The notes under the pieces are model-generated. The model ran no database searches, was not told the DNA's origin, and saw nothing but the letters and a program-made list of their open reading frames with translations. Of a DNA stretch of 48,346 nt, positions 8,119-16,940 are shown piece after piece. Where the stretch lies: NCBI GenBank assembly GCA_964567045.1, contig CAZMLE010000025.1, forward strand, positions 1 to 48,346. The letters are read 5' to 3'. Source of the DNA: JAFNGF01 sp964567045 (GTDB taxonomy: Bacteria > Planctomycetota > Phycisphaerae > Sedimentisphaerales > Anaerobacaceae). Numbering within the stretch: position 1 is the stretch's first letter; every line of letters begins with the position of its first letter. A program made the position numbers and the translations under genes.

Positions 8119-9258
8119 CTATTTTTCAGGCAGCTCGACCAGCCAGATATTTCGGAATTGCACGGGGTTACCGTGATCCTGCAGATATATGCCGCCGGGT
8201 TTGGCTGCGTCACCACCCAGAGCAGCGGTTGTCGACCCCGGCACATTCACTTGGTCGTGTATTTTCACGCCGTTGTGAATCACCGTCAAGCAGGGGTCGC
8301 TTTTTTTATTGCCGGCCTGGTCGAACCGCGGCGCACGGAAGGTAATGTCATACGTCTGCCATTGCATCGGCGGAGCGCACATATTCACCATAGGAGCGGC
8401 CACCCGATAGATTCCGCCGCATTCGTTGTCCAATCCTTCCAGACCGTAGCTATCCAGAACCTGAACTTCGTAGCGTCCCTGTAGATACACGCCGCTATTG
8501 CCGCGTCCCTGACCGCGGGCTTCGGGCATAAACGGCGTGCGAAATTCCAGATGCAGCTTCAGATCGGTAAATTCCCTTTTGGTTATTATTGAACCAGTGC
8601 CCGGCTTAACTTCCATAGCACCATCAACATGTTTCCATTGCACCGAATCCTGACCAGGTTTTTTCTCTGCCGCCCTCCACTGGTCGAAGTTTTTCCCATC
8701 GAATAGTACAATCGCGCCGCGTGGCGGCTTTGCCCCTAATGTGGGCGAAAGGCGAATGGTTCTGGTCAATGAGAACTTTCCCGGATGCTCTTGACCGTTG
8801 CCCTCCTCCCGTGCTTTGAATGTGCTGGTGAATTTGTCGGCTTCGATGACTGCCTGAACATCGAGCTCCACAGGGTCGTTTTTCAAGGTTGAATGTCCTG
8901 AGAGTCGAACCTTGCTGTCTTCCTGCCGGCCGTCAAGAACTATGTACGGGTCGACACGCATATCAAAACTCTTAAGCAGACGGACCTGGTATTGGCCTTT
9001 GCCCAAGGCTATTACCTGCGCCGCGAGGGGCCCTGAGTCACTTCCATCATCCAATTCCCACTGGCCCTGCCAGTCGCCCATAAAAGGGAGTGGCACGGCC
9101 ATCTTGGCCGTGTTTTCACGGGCTGGAAGCCCGTGCCACACACAGCCAGCTAAAACCGCAAATATAATCAAGCTCAAAACCAATCTCGCAGCTTTACTCG
9201 CCCTGGCCAAAGCAATAAAGCGCCCCATCCTGCTTGTCGTTCTTACTGCGTAAATCAT
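8119..9258 (-). CDS. DUF1080 lipoprotein with in-frame palindrome next to the lipobox
   Basis: 379 residues. The ATG at 9258 overlaps the stop of the upstream HEAT gene by one base (TAATG), with AGGAG inside that gene's end, so translation is probably coupled. The N-terminus is basic and hydrophobic and ends in a lipobox-like LAGC39. Residues 40-57 (VWHGLPARENTAKMAVPL) come from the palindrome at 9090-9139. Residues about 58-180 form an N-terminal beta-rich domain (MGDWQGQWELDDGS and onward). Residues about 185-379 are DUF1080: IVLFDGKNFDQW, GNSGVYLQGRYEVQVLDSYG, ECGGIYRVAAP, WQTYDITFRAPRF, GGIYLQDHGNPVQFRNI. The DUF1080 part resembles that of the DUF6807-DUF1080 fusion at 20879. The protein is probably membrane-anchored and acts in the periplasm. 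Confidence 0.9.
   Translation of the reverse strand: MIYAVRTTSRMGRFIALARASKAARLVLSLIIFAVLAGCVWHGLPARENTAKMAVPLPFMGDWQGQWELDDGSDSGPLAAQVIALGKGQYQVRLLKSFDMRVDPYIVLDGRQEDSKVRLSGHSTLKNDPVELDVQAVIEADKFTSTFKAREEGNGQEHPGKFSLTRTIRLSPTLGAKPPRGAIVLFDGKNFDQWRAAEKKPGQDSVQWKHVDGAMEVKPGTGSIITKREFTDLKLHLEFRTPFMPEARGQGRGNSGVYLQGRYEVQVLDSYGLEGLDNECGGIYRVAAPMVNMCAPPMQWQTYDITFRAPRFDQAGNKKSDPCLTVIHNGVKIHDQVNVPGSTTAALGGDAAKPGGIYLQDHGNPVQFRNIWLVELPEK
9090..9139. repeat. 50-bp palindromic element, copy 4 (inside a CDS)
   Basis: Identical in sequence to copies 2 and 3, but with different flanks, so it marks a separate insertion. It is read in the same orientation and frame (WHGLPARENTAKMAVP). It begins directly after the lipobox Cys codon plus two bases, a position where extra residues would fall in a flexible linker. 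Confidence 0.95.
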
Positions 9259-11099
9259 TATTTTTTCTCCTGTAAAGAATATGTCAGCCCATCAAGTTTG
9301 CTGCCGTCTAACTGGCGCAAGCGCGCACAAACAGCCCACTCGCCGCCTCCTTGCGTTACTTTTAACAGCAACGGATTCCAGCCCTGCTTCAAAGTTACCT
9401 CGACCTTGTCCTGTCCGGGACCGGCAGGTCGCGTCGCATTATTGGCATGAACAACCTGGCCGTTCAGCCACACCTTGATACCGTCATCGCTGCCCAGCTC
9501 CAGCAAAACTTTTTGGCTTTTGTCGGACCACACGTTGGTGCGCAGGTACGCTGCCCGGTTGTCGCCGCCCAGCGCCCGGTCGAGCTCCATCAGCCAGGGC
9601 CTATCTTGGTTAGTGCCGGCGGGCATAATTTGCCAGTCCGCCGAAGGCGGGGCAGGTTTTTCCGGAGCAAAGGCGACATCGAAAAGCATAGAGCCGTCCG
9701 CTCCTTCTTTGGTGTATGGACCGGAAACCTGCCAGGCAGTAATGTAATCCTCGAATCGCCCAATTTGATTCATTACGTTCTGCGCCTGCTCCCGCAACGA
9801 ATCGCTCTTAGAAGTTTGCATAACCTTGCCGAGCACTTCTTTTGTCTTTTCTGGGTAGCTGCCGTAGATACCTTCAGCGATTTTGACGACGGCAATTTCC
9901 GCTTCTTGCTGCAGGGCACTATCCTCCAAACAAGTCGCAGCCATCTCCAGAGCGGCAAGTGACTTTGTATTCGCCAGGCCTGAAAGGACTTTTCTTTTCT
10001 CCGGCACATTCGGTGCTAATTCCATTGCCTGCTGATACAGCTTAATCATCTGGTCCGCTGGCCGGCCGGTTTCAAGCCCAAGCAGCCGCACAAAACCTCG
10101 CAGCGCAAGAATCCGGTGAACCTGATTGTCGGAAGTCTTTGCCACTTTTAGCAAATCGTCCACGGGGGCGGGGTTCGGCCAGTCAGATAGCGCACGAATC
10201 GCGGCGTCCTGAATTTTCGCATTGTCATCGGCAAGAGCTTTATGAAGCTCCGGCAGGGCACTATTGTCGCCGATTCTGCCCAGCACAGTCAACAGCGAGC
10301 ACCGAGCTTCGACATCTACAACCTGCGCAAGTGCAGCCAAGACCGCTTCCGCTTGGCGATCTTTTTGTTCGATTTTGTGGGCAACAGCCGCTACGGTCTT
10401 CTCGGCCTCTCCGCGCACAGACTGGCTCTTTGTCTTTATCAGAAGCTCGACCAGAGCGGGCAAGAACTTTGCGTCAGCAACCGTCTTTAGGACCCTGAAC
10501 GATTCTCGTTGGACCTTTACATCAGCGTCCTGGGCGGCCTTCAACAGAGCTGGTATGCCGGATACGGCGTTACGCTGCCCGACACTTTGAATTAGCTCGA
10601 TTTTCACATCGGGCTGGGCAGAGGGGATTGCCGCCAGAATTGCCTGGTCCACCTCCTGCCCGCGCAGCCGATACAGGCTCTCGCGGGCAGCCTTCTGCTC
10701 TTCTCCGCTGGTTTGTGCCGCTCGGCCCGATAGCAGCGACACGCTCGAAGCGTCTCCTAACTGGCCTACTGCCTTTATCGCCGCTATCCGCACCGACTCG
10801 TCGGCGGACTCAGAAGCCTTGATTACAGCCGGTAAAGCAGCCGCATCTGCACGATCTGCAAACGCAGAGAGCAGTTGCACCTGTCCTGCGGCTGGAAGAT
10901 TCGGAAGCTGCTTGGCTAAAGCTTCTGTTATTTCTCGGCCCGGTATGTCTCTTACCAGTGCTATGGCCCCAGCCTGCATAGCTGGGTCGTTACTCTTGAG
11001 GGCATCGATGACAATATCAATCGCCTCTTGCTGCCCGAACGCAACAGCACAGCACAACAAGACCAATATAAAACAAGAGTTTCTCAACCATTGACTCAT
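9258..11099 (-). CDS. HEAT-repeat protein with C-terminal carbohydrate-binding-like domain, secreted
   Basis: 613 residues. The signal peptide is residues 1-22 (CFILVLLCCAVAFG). Residues about 25-440 are successive HEAT-like helical pairs with recurrent VRIAAIKAVGQLGD- and IQDAAIRALSDW-type units. Residues about 455-610 form a beta domain with WQVSGPYTKEG, LELGSDDGIKVWLNGQVVH and VEVTLKQGWNPLLLKV, a pattern common beside PVC sugar-cleaving proteins and similar to PA14/galactose-binding folds. It has no recognisable catalytic residues, so it is probably a scaffold or binding protein. It overlaps the DUF1080 start downstream by one base and follows the ThuA-HEAT gene after 29 nt. Confidence 0.85.
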   Translation of the reverse strand: MSQWLRNSCFILVLLCCAVAFGQQEAIDIVIDALKSNDPAMQAGAIALVRDIPGREITEALAKQLPNLPAAGQVQLLSAFADRADAAALPAVIKASESADESVRIAAIKAVGQLGDASSVSLLSGRAAQTSGEEQKAARESLYRLRGQEVDQAILAAIPSAQPDVKIELIQSVGQRNAVSGIPALLKAAQDADVKVQRESFRVLKTVADAKFLPALVELLIKTKSQSVRGEAEKTVAAVAHKIEQKDRQAEAVLAALAQVVDVEARCSLLTVLGRIGDNSALPELHKALADDNAKIQDAAIRALSDWPNPAPVDDLLKVAKTSDNQVHRILALRGFVRLLGLETGRPADQMIKLYQQAMELAPNVPEKRKVLSGLANTKSLAALEMAATCLEDSALQQEAEIAVVKIAEGIYGSYPEKTKEVLGKVMQTSKSDSLREQAQNVMNQIGRFEDYITAWQVSGPYTKEGADGSMLFDVAFAPEKPAPPSADWQIMPAGTNQDRPWLMELDRALGGDNRAAYLRTNVWSDKSQKVLLELGSDDGIKVWLNGQVVHANNATRPAGPGQDKVEVTLKQGWNPLLLKVTQGGGEWAVCARLRQLDGSKLDGLTYSLQEKK

Positions 11100-11128
11100 A
11101 GTAACTACCCCAGATACTCGAATACGCT

Positions 11129-12742
11129 TTACCTTGTCGGCTGTTTCTTTTCGCCACCGCCGGTCACGCCGACCATGCCTCGCAGCGCCGCAGTACGAAC
11201 GACCGCAGGCATATCCGGCTCATACAGCTCTTTGTAGATCGCGTTGGCATCTTTCTTCTTACCCTCGGCGGCGAGCTTATCGGCGCACTTTAGATAGGCA
11301 TCCAAAACAACCATTCGCAGCCTCCCGGACGCGGTACCCTTTGCCTTAGCCATCGCTTCGGTGGCTTCAGGACCGCCGATCTTGCCCAGAGCGGCAGCTG
11401 CGGCACAGGCAACCATCTCGTCCGAGTCACCGATCAGCTTGGATAGAGCGGCAGCGGCCTTGGCGTCCCGCCGTTCGCCCAGCGAGTTGATTATGCCGAC
11501 CTTGACTTTGCCGCCGGTTTTTGCCATAGCCTCCCGCAAAGCAGCGTCAACGGCGGCGCCCGGTATCCGCTCCAGCGCGTACCTTGCCATATCGGAGAGT
11601 TTCTCGTCGGTCAGCATCTTAGCCAAAGTAGGAACAGACTGCTCGGTCCCGATAATGCTCAATTCCCGGCAGACGAACTGTTTGCCGGCGTAGGTCGCAT
11701 CGGAGGCCAGCACGGCTATGAGGCTCTTCTCAATTTCTTTCAATTTCGCAGGTTCGCCGTAAGCCTCCCGAATCTTGTCACTTACCTCGGTCAGCGGCAG
11801 GCGGCTCTGCCCCCAATCATACGTCTTGACTTTCGCAAGTAGTTCATCCATTTCTGACCCCTTTCCTGCACTAACGATAGGTCTCGGTTTCGTATCAACT
11901 TTATAATCACCCAGTGCGAATTGAATGCCCGCGAGATAATGCTGCAATATCGCCGGGTCCCAGGTAAGGTCGTTATTGTGACCCAGCGAGCAATAGAAAA
12001 CCCGTCCTTTTTCAAAGGTCTTGACCCAGCTAATGCCCGTATCCGCATCGCTGGGCTTCTCGGCCTGTTTGCGGGTGGCCTCGTCGGTCATATCCAGGCT
12101 CATCAGGACAAGCTGTTCCGCGCGCGAATAGAACGGTGCCGCTGTGCGGTAGATCTCATCCTTAACTTTGAAGCCTTTGCCCTTAAATGCCGCGGTGAGC
12201 GGGTGGCTCGGCTCATCGATCTTTATCGCCCAGGTTCCGCCGCCGCCCCAGGGATGGCCGGAAAATTGTCCGCCCATCATTTTCGCCGCATCGGGCCAGT
12301 CGTTAAAATTGTCGGTAGCAGCGTGGATGCCAATGATGCCCTTGCCGCCCTTTACAAAATTCATTAAGGCCTCGCGCTGCGACTGGTCAAACTTCAACTG
12401 AGTTGTATTATTGAAACAGACCGCATCGAATTTCGCCAGGTTCTCGGCGCTGAACGCGGACATATCGTTACTGATCTCGACTTGAAACGCCCCGGTTTTT
12501 TTGCCCATAATCTCCAGGGCCTTGTCCCAGTACGGAATTGAGCCGTGCTTAAAGCCATTACACAGGTTGAACACCAGTATTTTCCGCGGCTTTTCAGGCG
12601 AGTGTGTCGGTTTTGCCGGCATCGCATTTTGGATTTTCTGTATCTCGTCCTCCGATACAGCCGCACACGAAACGTTTGCAGCTAACGACAAGCACCACAC
12701 AATGAGCAATCCAGTGCCAATAGCTTTTAACCTTTTACTCAT
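11129..12742 (-). CDS. ThuA-like domain with HEAT repeats, secreted
   Basis: 537 residues from the ATG at 12742, which has an AAAGGA site about 7 nt upstream. A longer frame from TTG at 12778 lacks a ribosome site. The signal peptide runs to about residue 28 (WCLSLAANVSCA). Residues about 45-260 are a ThuA/GATase-like domain: KILVFNLCNGFKHGSIPYWD, GKGIIGIHAATDN, MGGQFSGHPWGGGGTW, GRVFYCSLGHNND. Residues about 300-520 are HEAT-like repeats. ThuA occurs next to Gfo/Idh enzymes in trehalose 3-oxidation loci (thuA/thuB of rhizobia), which fits a 3-keto-glycoside role here by analogy. The HEAT region resembles the next gene and may mediate a complex with it (an inference). Confidence 0.88.
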   Translation of the reverse strand: MSKRLKAIGTGLLIVWCLSLAANVSCAAVSEDEIQKIQNAMPAKPTHSPEKPRKILVFNLCNGFKHGSIPYWDKALEIMGKKTGAFQVEISNDMSAFSAENLAKFDAVCFNNTTQLKFDQSQREALMNFVKGGKGIIGIHAATDNFNDWPDAAKMMGGQFSGHPWGGGGTWAIKIDEPSHPLTAAFKGKGFKVKDEIYRTAAPFYSRAEQLVLMSLDMTDEATRKQAEKPSDADTGISWVKTFEKGRVFYCSLGHNNDLTWDPAILQHYLAGIQFALGDYKVDTKPRPIVSAGKGSEMDELLAKVKTYDWGQSRLPLTEVSDKIREAYGEPAKLKEIEKSLIAVLASDATYAGKQFVCRELSIIGTEQSVPTLAKMLTDEKLSDMARYALERIPGAAVDAALREAMAKTGGKVKVGIINSLGERRDAKAAAALSKLIGDSDEMVACAAAAALGKIGGPEATEAMAKAKGTASGRLRMVVLDAYLKCADKLAAEGKKKDANAIYKELYEPDMPAVVRTAALRGMVGVTGGGEKKQPTR

Positions 12743-12789
12743 TTTTGATCCTTTCCCTTTTGAATAGTCAATATTCAATAATCAATTCT

Positions 12790-12840
12790 AACCACAGATT
12801 TCACAGATTACACAGTGTTAATCCGTGTTAATCCGTGTCT
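12790..12840. repeat. Short-period intergenic repeat
   Basis: It is built from ACAGATTTCACAGATTACACAG followed by two copies of GTTAATCCGT. The two halves are imperfect inverted copies. It lies between the ThuA gene and the Gfo/Idh gene ending at 12849, directly after an AT-rich block of TCAAT repeats (12766-12787). It contains no coding frame. Confidence 0.6.
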
Positions 12841-12848
12841 TTTCCTTC

Positions 12849-14189
12849 TCATAAGTGCCACGGGCTGCGCATCGGACGCCGCAGCATCCGGTTGGCCGTG
12901 TCGTCGTTTACAAACTGCTCCTTATCGGGGTCCCATCGCAGCTTCCGCCCCGACAGCATAGCGATTTCACCCAGAAGCCCCACGCTTATCGAGCGATGTG
13001 CCACCTCGATGGGCGTAATAGTCTTTTCGCGGCTCTTGACACAATCCACAAAGTTCTGCTGGTGGTCATTGCTCTGGTACAATCTGATTTCGTTAGGACC
13101 AATTACTTCCTGCAAGATCTTGTCCGAGCTGGCCTTGAACCTGCCGCGGTCCACGTGAATCCAGCCATTTTCACCGTACCAGACAGCGCCCATGCCCTTG
13201 GGCTGCTGTCGGTCGTTGGCCACAATCATCGTCAGGCCGTCGGCGTATTTGCACGTGAACTTATATTCTGTCGGGACATCGAAGATGCCATCCTTCGGAT
13301 AAACGCCTTTTCCTTCAATCTCCACGGGTCCGGTCAAGTCAAGCCCCAGCCCCCAGTGTGCGATATCTATGTGGTGTCCCGCCCAGTCGGTAAGCTGCCC
13401 GCCGGAATAGTCCATCATCCAGCGCCAGTCCCAGTGCATCACGCCCCTGAACGGCGCCCAGGGCGCAGGCCCAAGCCAGAAATCCCAGTCGACGCCCTGC
13501 GGCACGGGCTGAACCGGGCGATTGCCGGTGCCGCCGCCCGTAGGCAGTCCCACCTCCACCGTATGCACCTTGCCGATTCGCCCGTTGCGGACAAGCTCGC
13601 ACGCCCGATGGAAATCATGCACCGAGCGCTGCCAGCTACCCGTCTGCCAGATTCGCCCATAGCGATTGACCGCGTCACGCATCACCTGGCCCTCGTAAAT
13701 CGTTCGGGCCAGCGGTTTTTCGCCGTACATATCCTTTCCGGCTCGGGCAGCCATGACCACCGGAATTGAATGCCAGTGGTCGGGCATCGCCAGCGATAAT
13801 GCGTCAATATCCTTGCGGTCAATCACTTCGCGGAAGTCAACGTACGTCTTGCAGTTGTCATTTTTGTACCTGTCATCTACAATCTTTTTGGCCTGGTCGC
13901 ACTGTCTCTTATCGACATCGCAGACCGCGACCACCTGTACCTCTTTCTTGCCCAGAAAACCACGCATGTTACCCGTGCCCTGCCCGCCGACGCCGACGCA
14001 GCCCATTACAATCCGCTCGCTCGCGGCGACGCCGCCTTCTTTGCCCAGCGCCGATGAGCGAACAAGATACGGAAATCCCGCCAGTCCCGCAGCCCCGGCA
14101 GCGGCACGTTTTAGAAATTCACGCCGAGGGACCCCGCCCTGCGGGAAGGGGCCAATATTGTTTTTCGCAAACACAGTCATATCTCCCAT
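12849..14189 (-). CDS. Gfo/Idh/MocA oxidoreductase, Tat-exported (group B)
   Basis: 446 residues as drawn. The first ATG has no ribosome site, whereas GGGAG inside codons 1-3 is well placed for GTG at 14174, which may be the true start. The Tat signal is PRREFLKRAAAGAAG, followed by FPYLVRSSALG. The Rossmann motif is GCVGVGGQGTGN, the catalytic-type motif YGEKPLAR, then DFWLGPAPWAPF and MMDYSGGQLTDWAGHHIDIAHWG. The C-terminus is RMLRRPMRSPWHL, the hallmark of group B (12849, 14199, 15548, 19560). The stop of the next upstream gene (14199) is only 9 nt away. The aromatic and acidic pocket residues differ from group A, so a different substrate is likely. Confidence 0.91.
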   Translation of the reverse strand: MGDMTVFAKNNIGPFPQGGVPRREFLKRAAAGAAGLAGFPYLVRSSALGKEGGVAASERIVMGCVGVGGQGTGNMRGFLGKKEVQVVAVCDVDKRQCDQAKKIVDDRYKNDNCKTYVDFREVIDRKDIDALSLAMPDHWHSIPVVMAARAGKDMYGEKPLARTIYEGQVMRDAVNRYGRIWQTGSWQRSVHDFHRACELVRNGRIGKVHTVEVGLPTGGGTGNRPVQPVPQGVDWDFWLGPAPWAPFRGVMHWDWRWMMDYSGGQLTDWAGHHIDIAHWGLGLDLTGPVEIEGKGVYPKDGIFDVPTEYKFTCKYADGLTMIVANDRQQPKGMGAVWYGENGWIHVDRGRFKASSDKILQEVIGPNEIRLYQSNDHQQNFVDCVKSREKTITPIEVAHRSISVGLLGEIAMLSGRKLRWDPDKEQFVNDDTANRMLRRPMRSPWHL

Positions 14190-14198
14190 AACAGTACT

Positions 14199-15500
14199 TT
14201 ACAAATACCACGGACTACGATAGGGCCGCGACAGCAGCCGATTGGCCTCATCGTCGGCCACGAAAACTTCACGATTCGGGTCCCACTTCAGCGGGCGCTT
14301 CAGCTTGTAAGCGATGTTGCCCAGGTGACAGACTGTCACAGACCGGCAGCCGGTCTCAATATCACAAATAGGCTTGGTGCGTTTGCGGATGGCATCCAGC
14401 CAGTCAACGTAGTGGTTATTGCTATCGTAAAGATGGATTTGCTCGGGACGGATTTGCTGGTCTTTAAGACTTTCCGGCCAGGTGCGCAGGTATCCGCGGT
14501 TGACCTCGACCTTGCCTTCGCTGCCGGTGAATAAAATGCCGTTGGCATTGTCGCGAGTCATTATGACGCCGTTGGCGTATTTATAGGTCAGGACTTTGTA
14601 GTTTTTGCCATCGGGCGGAATGATTTCGACCGGTCCGGCCTCGTCCATGCCCATGCCCCACTGGGCGATGTCGAAGTGATGCGCGCCCCAGTCGGTCATT
14701 CCGCCGCCGCCAAAGTCACTGTGATAGCGCCAATTAGGAAAAACATCCACGCTGATATGAGGGGACAGGTCCCGGTTGTATGGCCGCCACGGCGAGGGAC
14801 CCACCCACATATCCCAATCGAGATAATCCGGCACCGGCTCAGCGGGCAAAGGTTTATCCTCCGGCGGCCCGCCCACGCCGACCGTTACCGTTTTTATTTC
14901 GCCGATATAGCCGTTGCGAACCAGTTCGCAGGCAAAGCGGAAGCGATTGTCTGAGCGCTGCATACTGCCGGTCTGAAAGACACGCCCATAACGCCTGATC
15001 GCATTTACCATCGCCCTTGCCTCGGCGATACTCTGCGAAAGAGGCTTCTCGCAGTAGATGTCTTTGCCGGCCTGGGCTGCCTGAACAACCATAATGGCGT
15101 GCCAGTGGTCCGGCGTGGAAATCACAACGGCGTCAATGTCATTTCTATCCAGAAGGTCGCGGAAGTCTCTGTAAACTGTACAAAAGGGGCCATTGTGCGG
15201 CTGGCCGGACTTTTGCGCGTAGAAATCCTCGACTATTTTCTGCCCGCGCTCCAGCTTCAGCCTATCCACGTCGCAGACAGCAAGAACCTGGGCGCCCGGT
15301 GAATTCAAAAAGGAGCGTATCAAGTGCTGACTCTGCTTACCCGAACCAATAAAGCCCAGCGTAATGCGATCACTGGGTGGAGGCTTTCCCTGCCGGCCGA
15401 GAGCCGAGCAGGGAACAAAATACGGCAGTGCAACTGCGCTGCCAGCGATAGTAGTTGCTTTTTGTAGAAACTTACGCCGACTAATCTGCTCCTTTTTCAT
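14199..15500 (-). CDS. Gfo/Idh/MocA oxidoreductase, Tat-exported (group B)
   Basis: 433 residues. The ATG is preceded by GAGG at 7 nt. The Tat signal is SRRKFLQKATTIAGS, followed by LPYFVPCSALG. The Rossmann motif is GFIGSGKQSQHL, less glycine-rich than in the neighbours. The catalytic-type motif is YCEKPLSQS, then DWDMWVGPSPWRPYNR and SDFGGGGMTDWGAHHFDIAQWG. The C-terminus is RLLSRPYRSPWYL. It is the most divergent member of group B in this window. It is probably a periplasmic oxidoreductase of the same pathway. The gap to the next gene upstream holds only a TCAATTG-type short repeat. Confidence 0.91.
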   Translation of the reverse strand: MKKEQISRRKFLQKATTIAGSAVALPYFVPCSALGRQGKPPPSDRITLGFIGSGKQSQHLIRSFLNSPGAQVLAVCDVDRLKLERGQKIVEDFYAQKSGQPHNGPFCTVYRDFRDLLDRNDIDAVVISTPDHWHAIMVVQAAQAGKDIYCEKPLSQSIAEARAMVNAIRRYGRVFQTGSMQRSDNRFRFACELVRNGYIGEIKTVTVGVGGPPEDKPLPAEPVPDYLDWDMWVGPSPWRPYNRDLSPHISVDVFPNWRYHSDFGGGGMTDWGAHHFDIAQWGMGMDEAGPVEIIPPDGKNYKVLTYKYANGVIMTRDNANGILFTGSEGKVEVNRGYLRTWPESLKDQQIRPEQIHLYDSNNHYVDWLDAIRKRTKPICDIETGCRSVTVCHLGNIAYKLKRPLKWDPNREVFVADDEANRLLSRPYRSPWYL

Positions 15501-15525
15501 ACGCCGACCTCACTCGCAATGAAAT

Positions 15526-15547
15526 AGTCAATTGTCAATAGTCAATT
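15526..15547. repeat. TAGTCAATTGTCAA short repeat
   Basis: ATAGTCAATTGTCAATAGTC occupies the gap between two Gfo/Idh genes. The same CAATTGTCAAT words recur at 12766-12787, 26417-26437 and 31186-31211, always at gene ends. Confidence 0.5.
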
Positions 15548-16864
15548 CTACAGGTGCCACGGGCTGCGCATTGGCCTGCTGAGCATTCTCGTGGCGGTTT
15601 CGTCGCCAAGTATCTCTTCCGTATCGGGTTTAAAGCGTATCTTGCGGCCCAGAAGCATCGCAATCTGGCCCAAATGACCGGGCGTCGCCGAGCGGTGCGC
15701 AACCTCACAGGGCGTTAGGGTCGTGGCCCGGCTCTTGACACAATCCAGGAAGTTGCGCCAATGCCCGGGCGATTTGAAAAGGTGAGTCTCGTTAGGCCCA
15801 ATCTTATCTTCGAGCAGCTTTTTGGGGCTGGCATCTATTCCGCCGCGGTCGACCCAGACCCAGCCATTTTGTCCGATCCACTTAGTGCCGCTGCGGATGT
15901 CACTATGTCCGCCGGCGATAATCATGGTGACGCCGTCAGGATATTTTGCCGTGATGCGGTACTTGGCGGCGGTGTTCCACAAGCCGTCTTTGGGATATTC
16001 GCCGACGCCTTCGATCTCATAAGGGCCGGCGTAGTCAAATCCAAGGCCCCAATGAGCGATGTCGACGTGGTGGCCCACCCAGTCCATCAGTTGTCCGCCG
16101 CCGTAATCTAAATGCCAGCGCCAATTTTTGTGCACCCGCGCGGGACAGTAAGGGGCGTATGGAGCCGGGCCCAGCCAGAGCTCGTAATCCAATTCGCCGG
16201 GCGGTGGACCGAACTGTTCCTGGCCCTTAGTGCCGGCAAAATCGGTGTGCCCGGCGGGCAAACCCACCTGGACGGTGTGCACCTTGCCGATGCGGCCGTT
16301 GCGAACCAGCTCACAGGCAAAGCGGAAATTCTCCAGCGACCTTTGCCAACTACCGGTCTGCCATACCCGCCTGTAGCGAGCCACCGCGTTGCAGATTGCC
16401 CGGCCTTCCGCCAGATTGTGCGAGAGAGGCTTTTCGCCGAAAATATCCTTGCCAGAAGCGGCGGCTTCCACAGCCGGAATGGCGTGCCAATGATCGGGCA
16501 AACCAATAGAGACCGCATCAATATCCTCACGTGCCAGAAGCTCGCGGAAATCATGGTAGGCAGCGCAGTCCTTATTTTTATAGTGGCCGTTAATCTGATT
16601 GACTGCGCTTTGCAGATGGCTTTTATCCGCGTCACAAACCGCGATAATCCGGCAGTCCTTCTCGCTAAGAAAGGAATTCATATTGCTTGTTCCCTGCCAG
16701 CCCACGCCGATGCAGCCCATGGTAATCCGCTCACTGGCAGCGGCGCTGCCGGCCTTTCCAAGCGCGGTCGAGCGAACCAGATACGGAAAACCAACTGCTC
16801 CTACTGCGGCGCCAGCCGCTCGTTTGAGCAGCTCTCGCCGATTTACACAGTTTCTTGCGACCAT
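15548..16864 (-). CDS. Gfo/Idh/MocA oxidoreductase, Tat-exported (group B)
   Basis: 438 residues from the ATG at 16864, preceded by CAGGAG at 7 nt. A frame open further upstream to 16915 is translated from short-repeat DNA and is rejected. The Tat signal is NRRELLKRAAGAAVG, followed by FPYLVRSTALG. The Rossmann motif is GCIGVGWQGTSN, the catalytic-type motif FGEKPLSHN, then LWLGPAPYAPYCP and LDYGGGQLMDWVGHHVDIAHWG. The C-terminus is RMLSRPMRSPWHL. It is closest to the 12849 protein. Conserved HHxDIAHW in both suggests a shared active-site histidine pair, which is an inference from the alignment of neighbours. Confidence 0.92.
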   Translation of the reverse strand: MVARNCVNRRELLKRAAGAAVGAVGFPYLVRSTALGKAGSAAASERITMGCIGVGWQGTSNMNSFLSEKDCRIIAVCDADKSHLQSAVNQINGHYKNKDCAAYHDFRELLAREDIDAVSIGLPDHWHAIPAVEAAASGKDIFGEKPLSHNLAEGRAICNAVARYRRVWQTGSWQRSLENFRFACELVRNGRIGKVHTVQVGLPAGHTDFAGTKGQEQFGPPPGELDYELWLGPAPYAPYCPARVHKNWRWHLDYGGGQLMDWVGHHVDIAHWGLGFDYAGPYEIEGVGEYPKDGLWNTAAKYRITAKYPDGVTMIIAGGHSDIRSGTKWIGQNGWVWVDRGGIDASPKKLLEDKIGPNETHLFKSPGHWRNFLDCVKSRATTLTPCEVAHRSATPGHLGQIAMLLGRKIRFKPDTEEILGDETATRMLSRPMRSPWHL

Positions 16865-16906
16865 AAAGCAACTCCTGAGTTCATAGTTCTGATTTCGTAG
16901 TTCGTC

Positions 16907-16934
16907 GATGAACAATGAACAATGAACAATGAAC
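16907..16934. repeat. (AATGAAC)n tandem repeat
   Basis: Four heptamer-like units of AATGAAC follow GATGAAC, between the TIM gene stop and the Gfo/Idh start. The same unit forms an inverted repeat at 32277-32304. Confidence 0.7.
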
Positions 16935-16940
16935 TACTAA

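Noticed and set aside
16865..16915. N-terminal extension of the Gfo/Idh gene at 15548
   Set aside because: The added residues are encoded by AATGAAC repeat DNA, while the inner ATG at 16864 has a proper CAGGAG site and a normal Tat signal.
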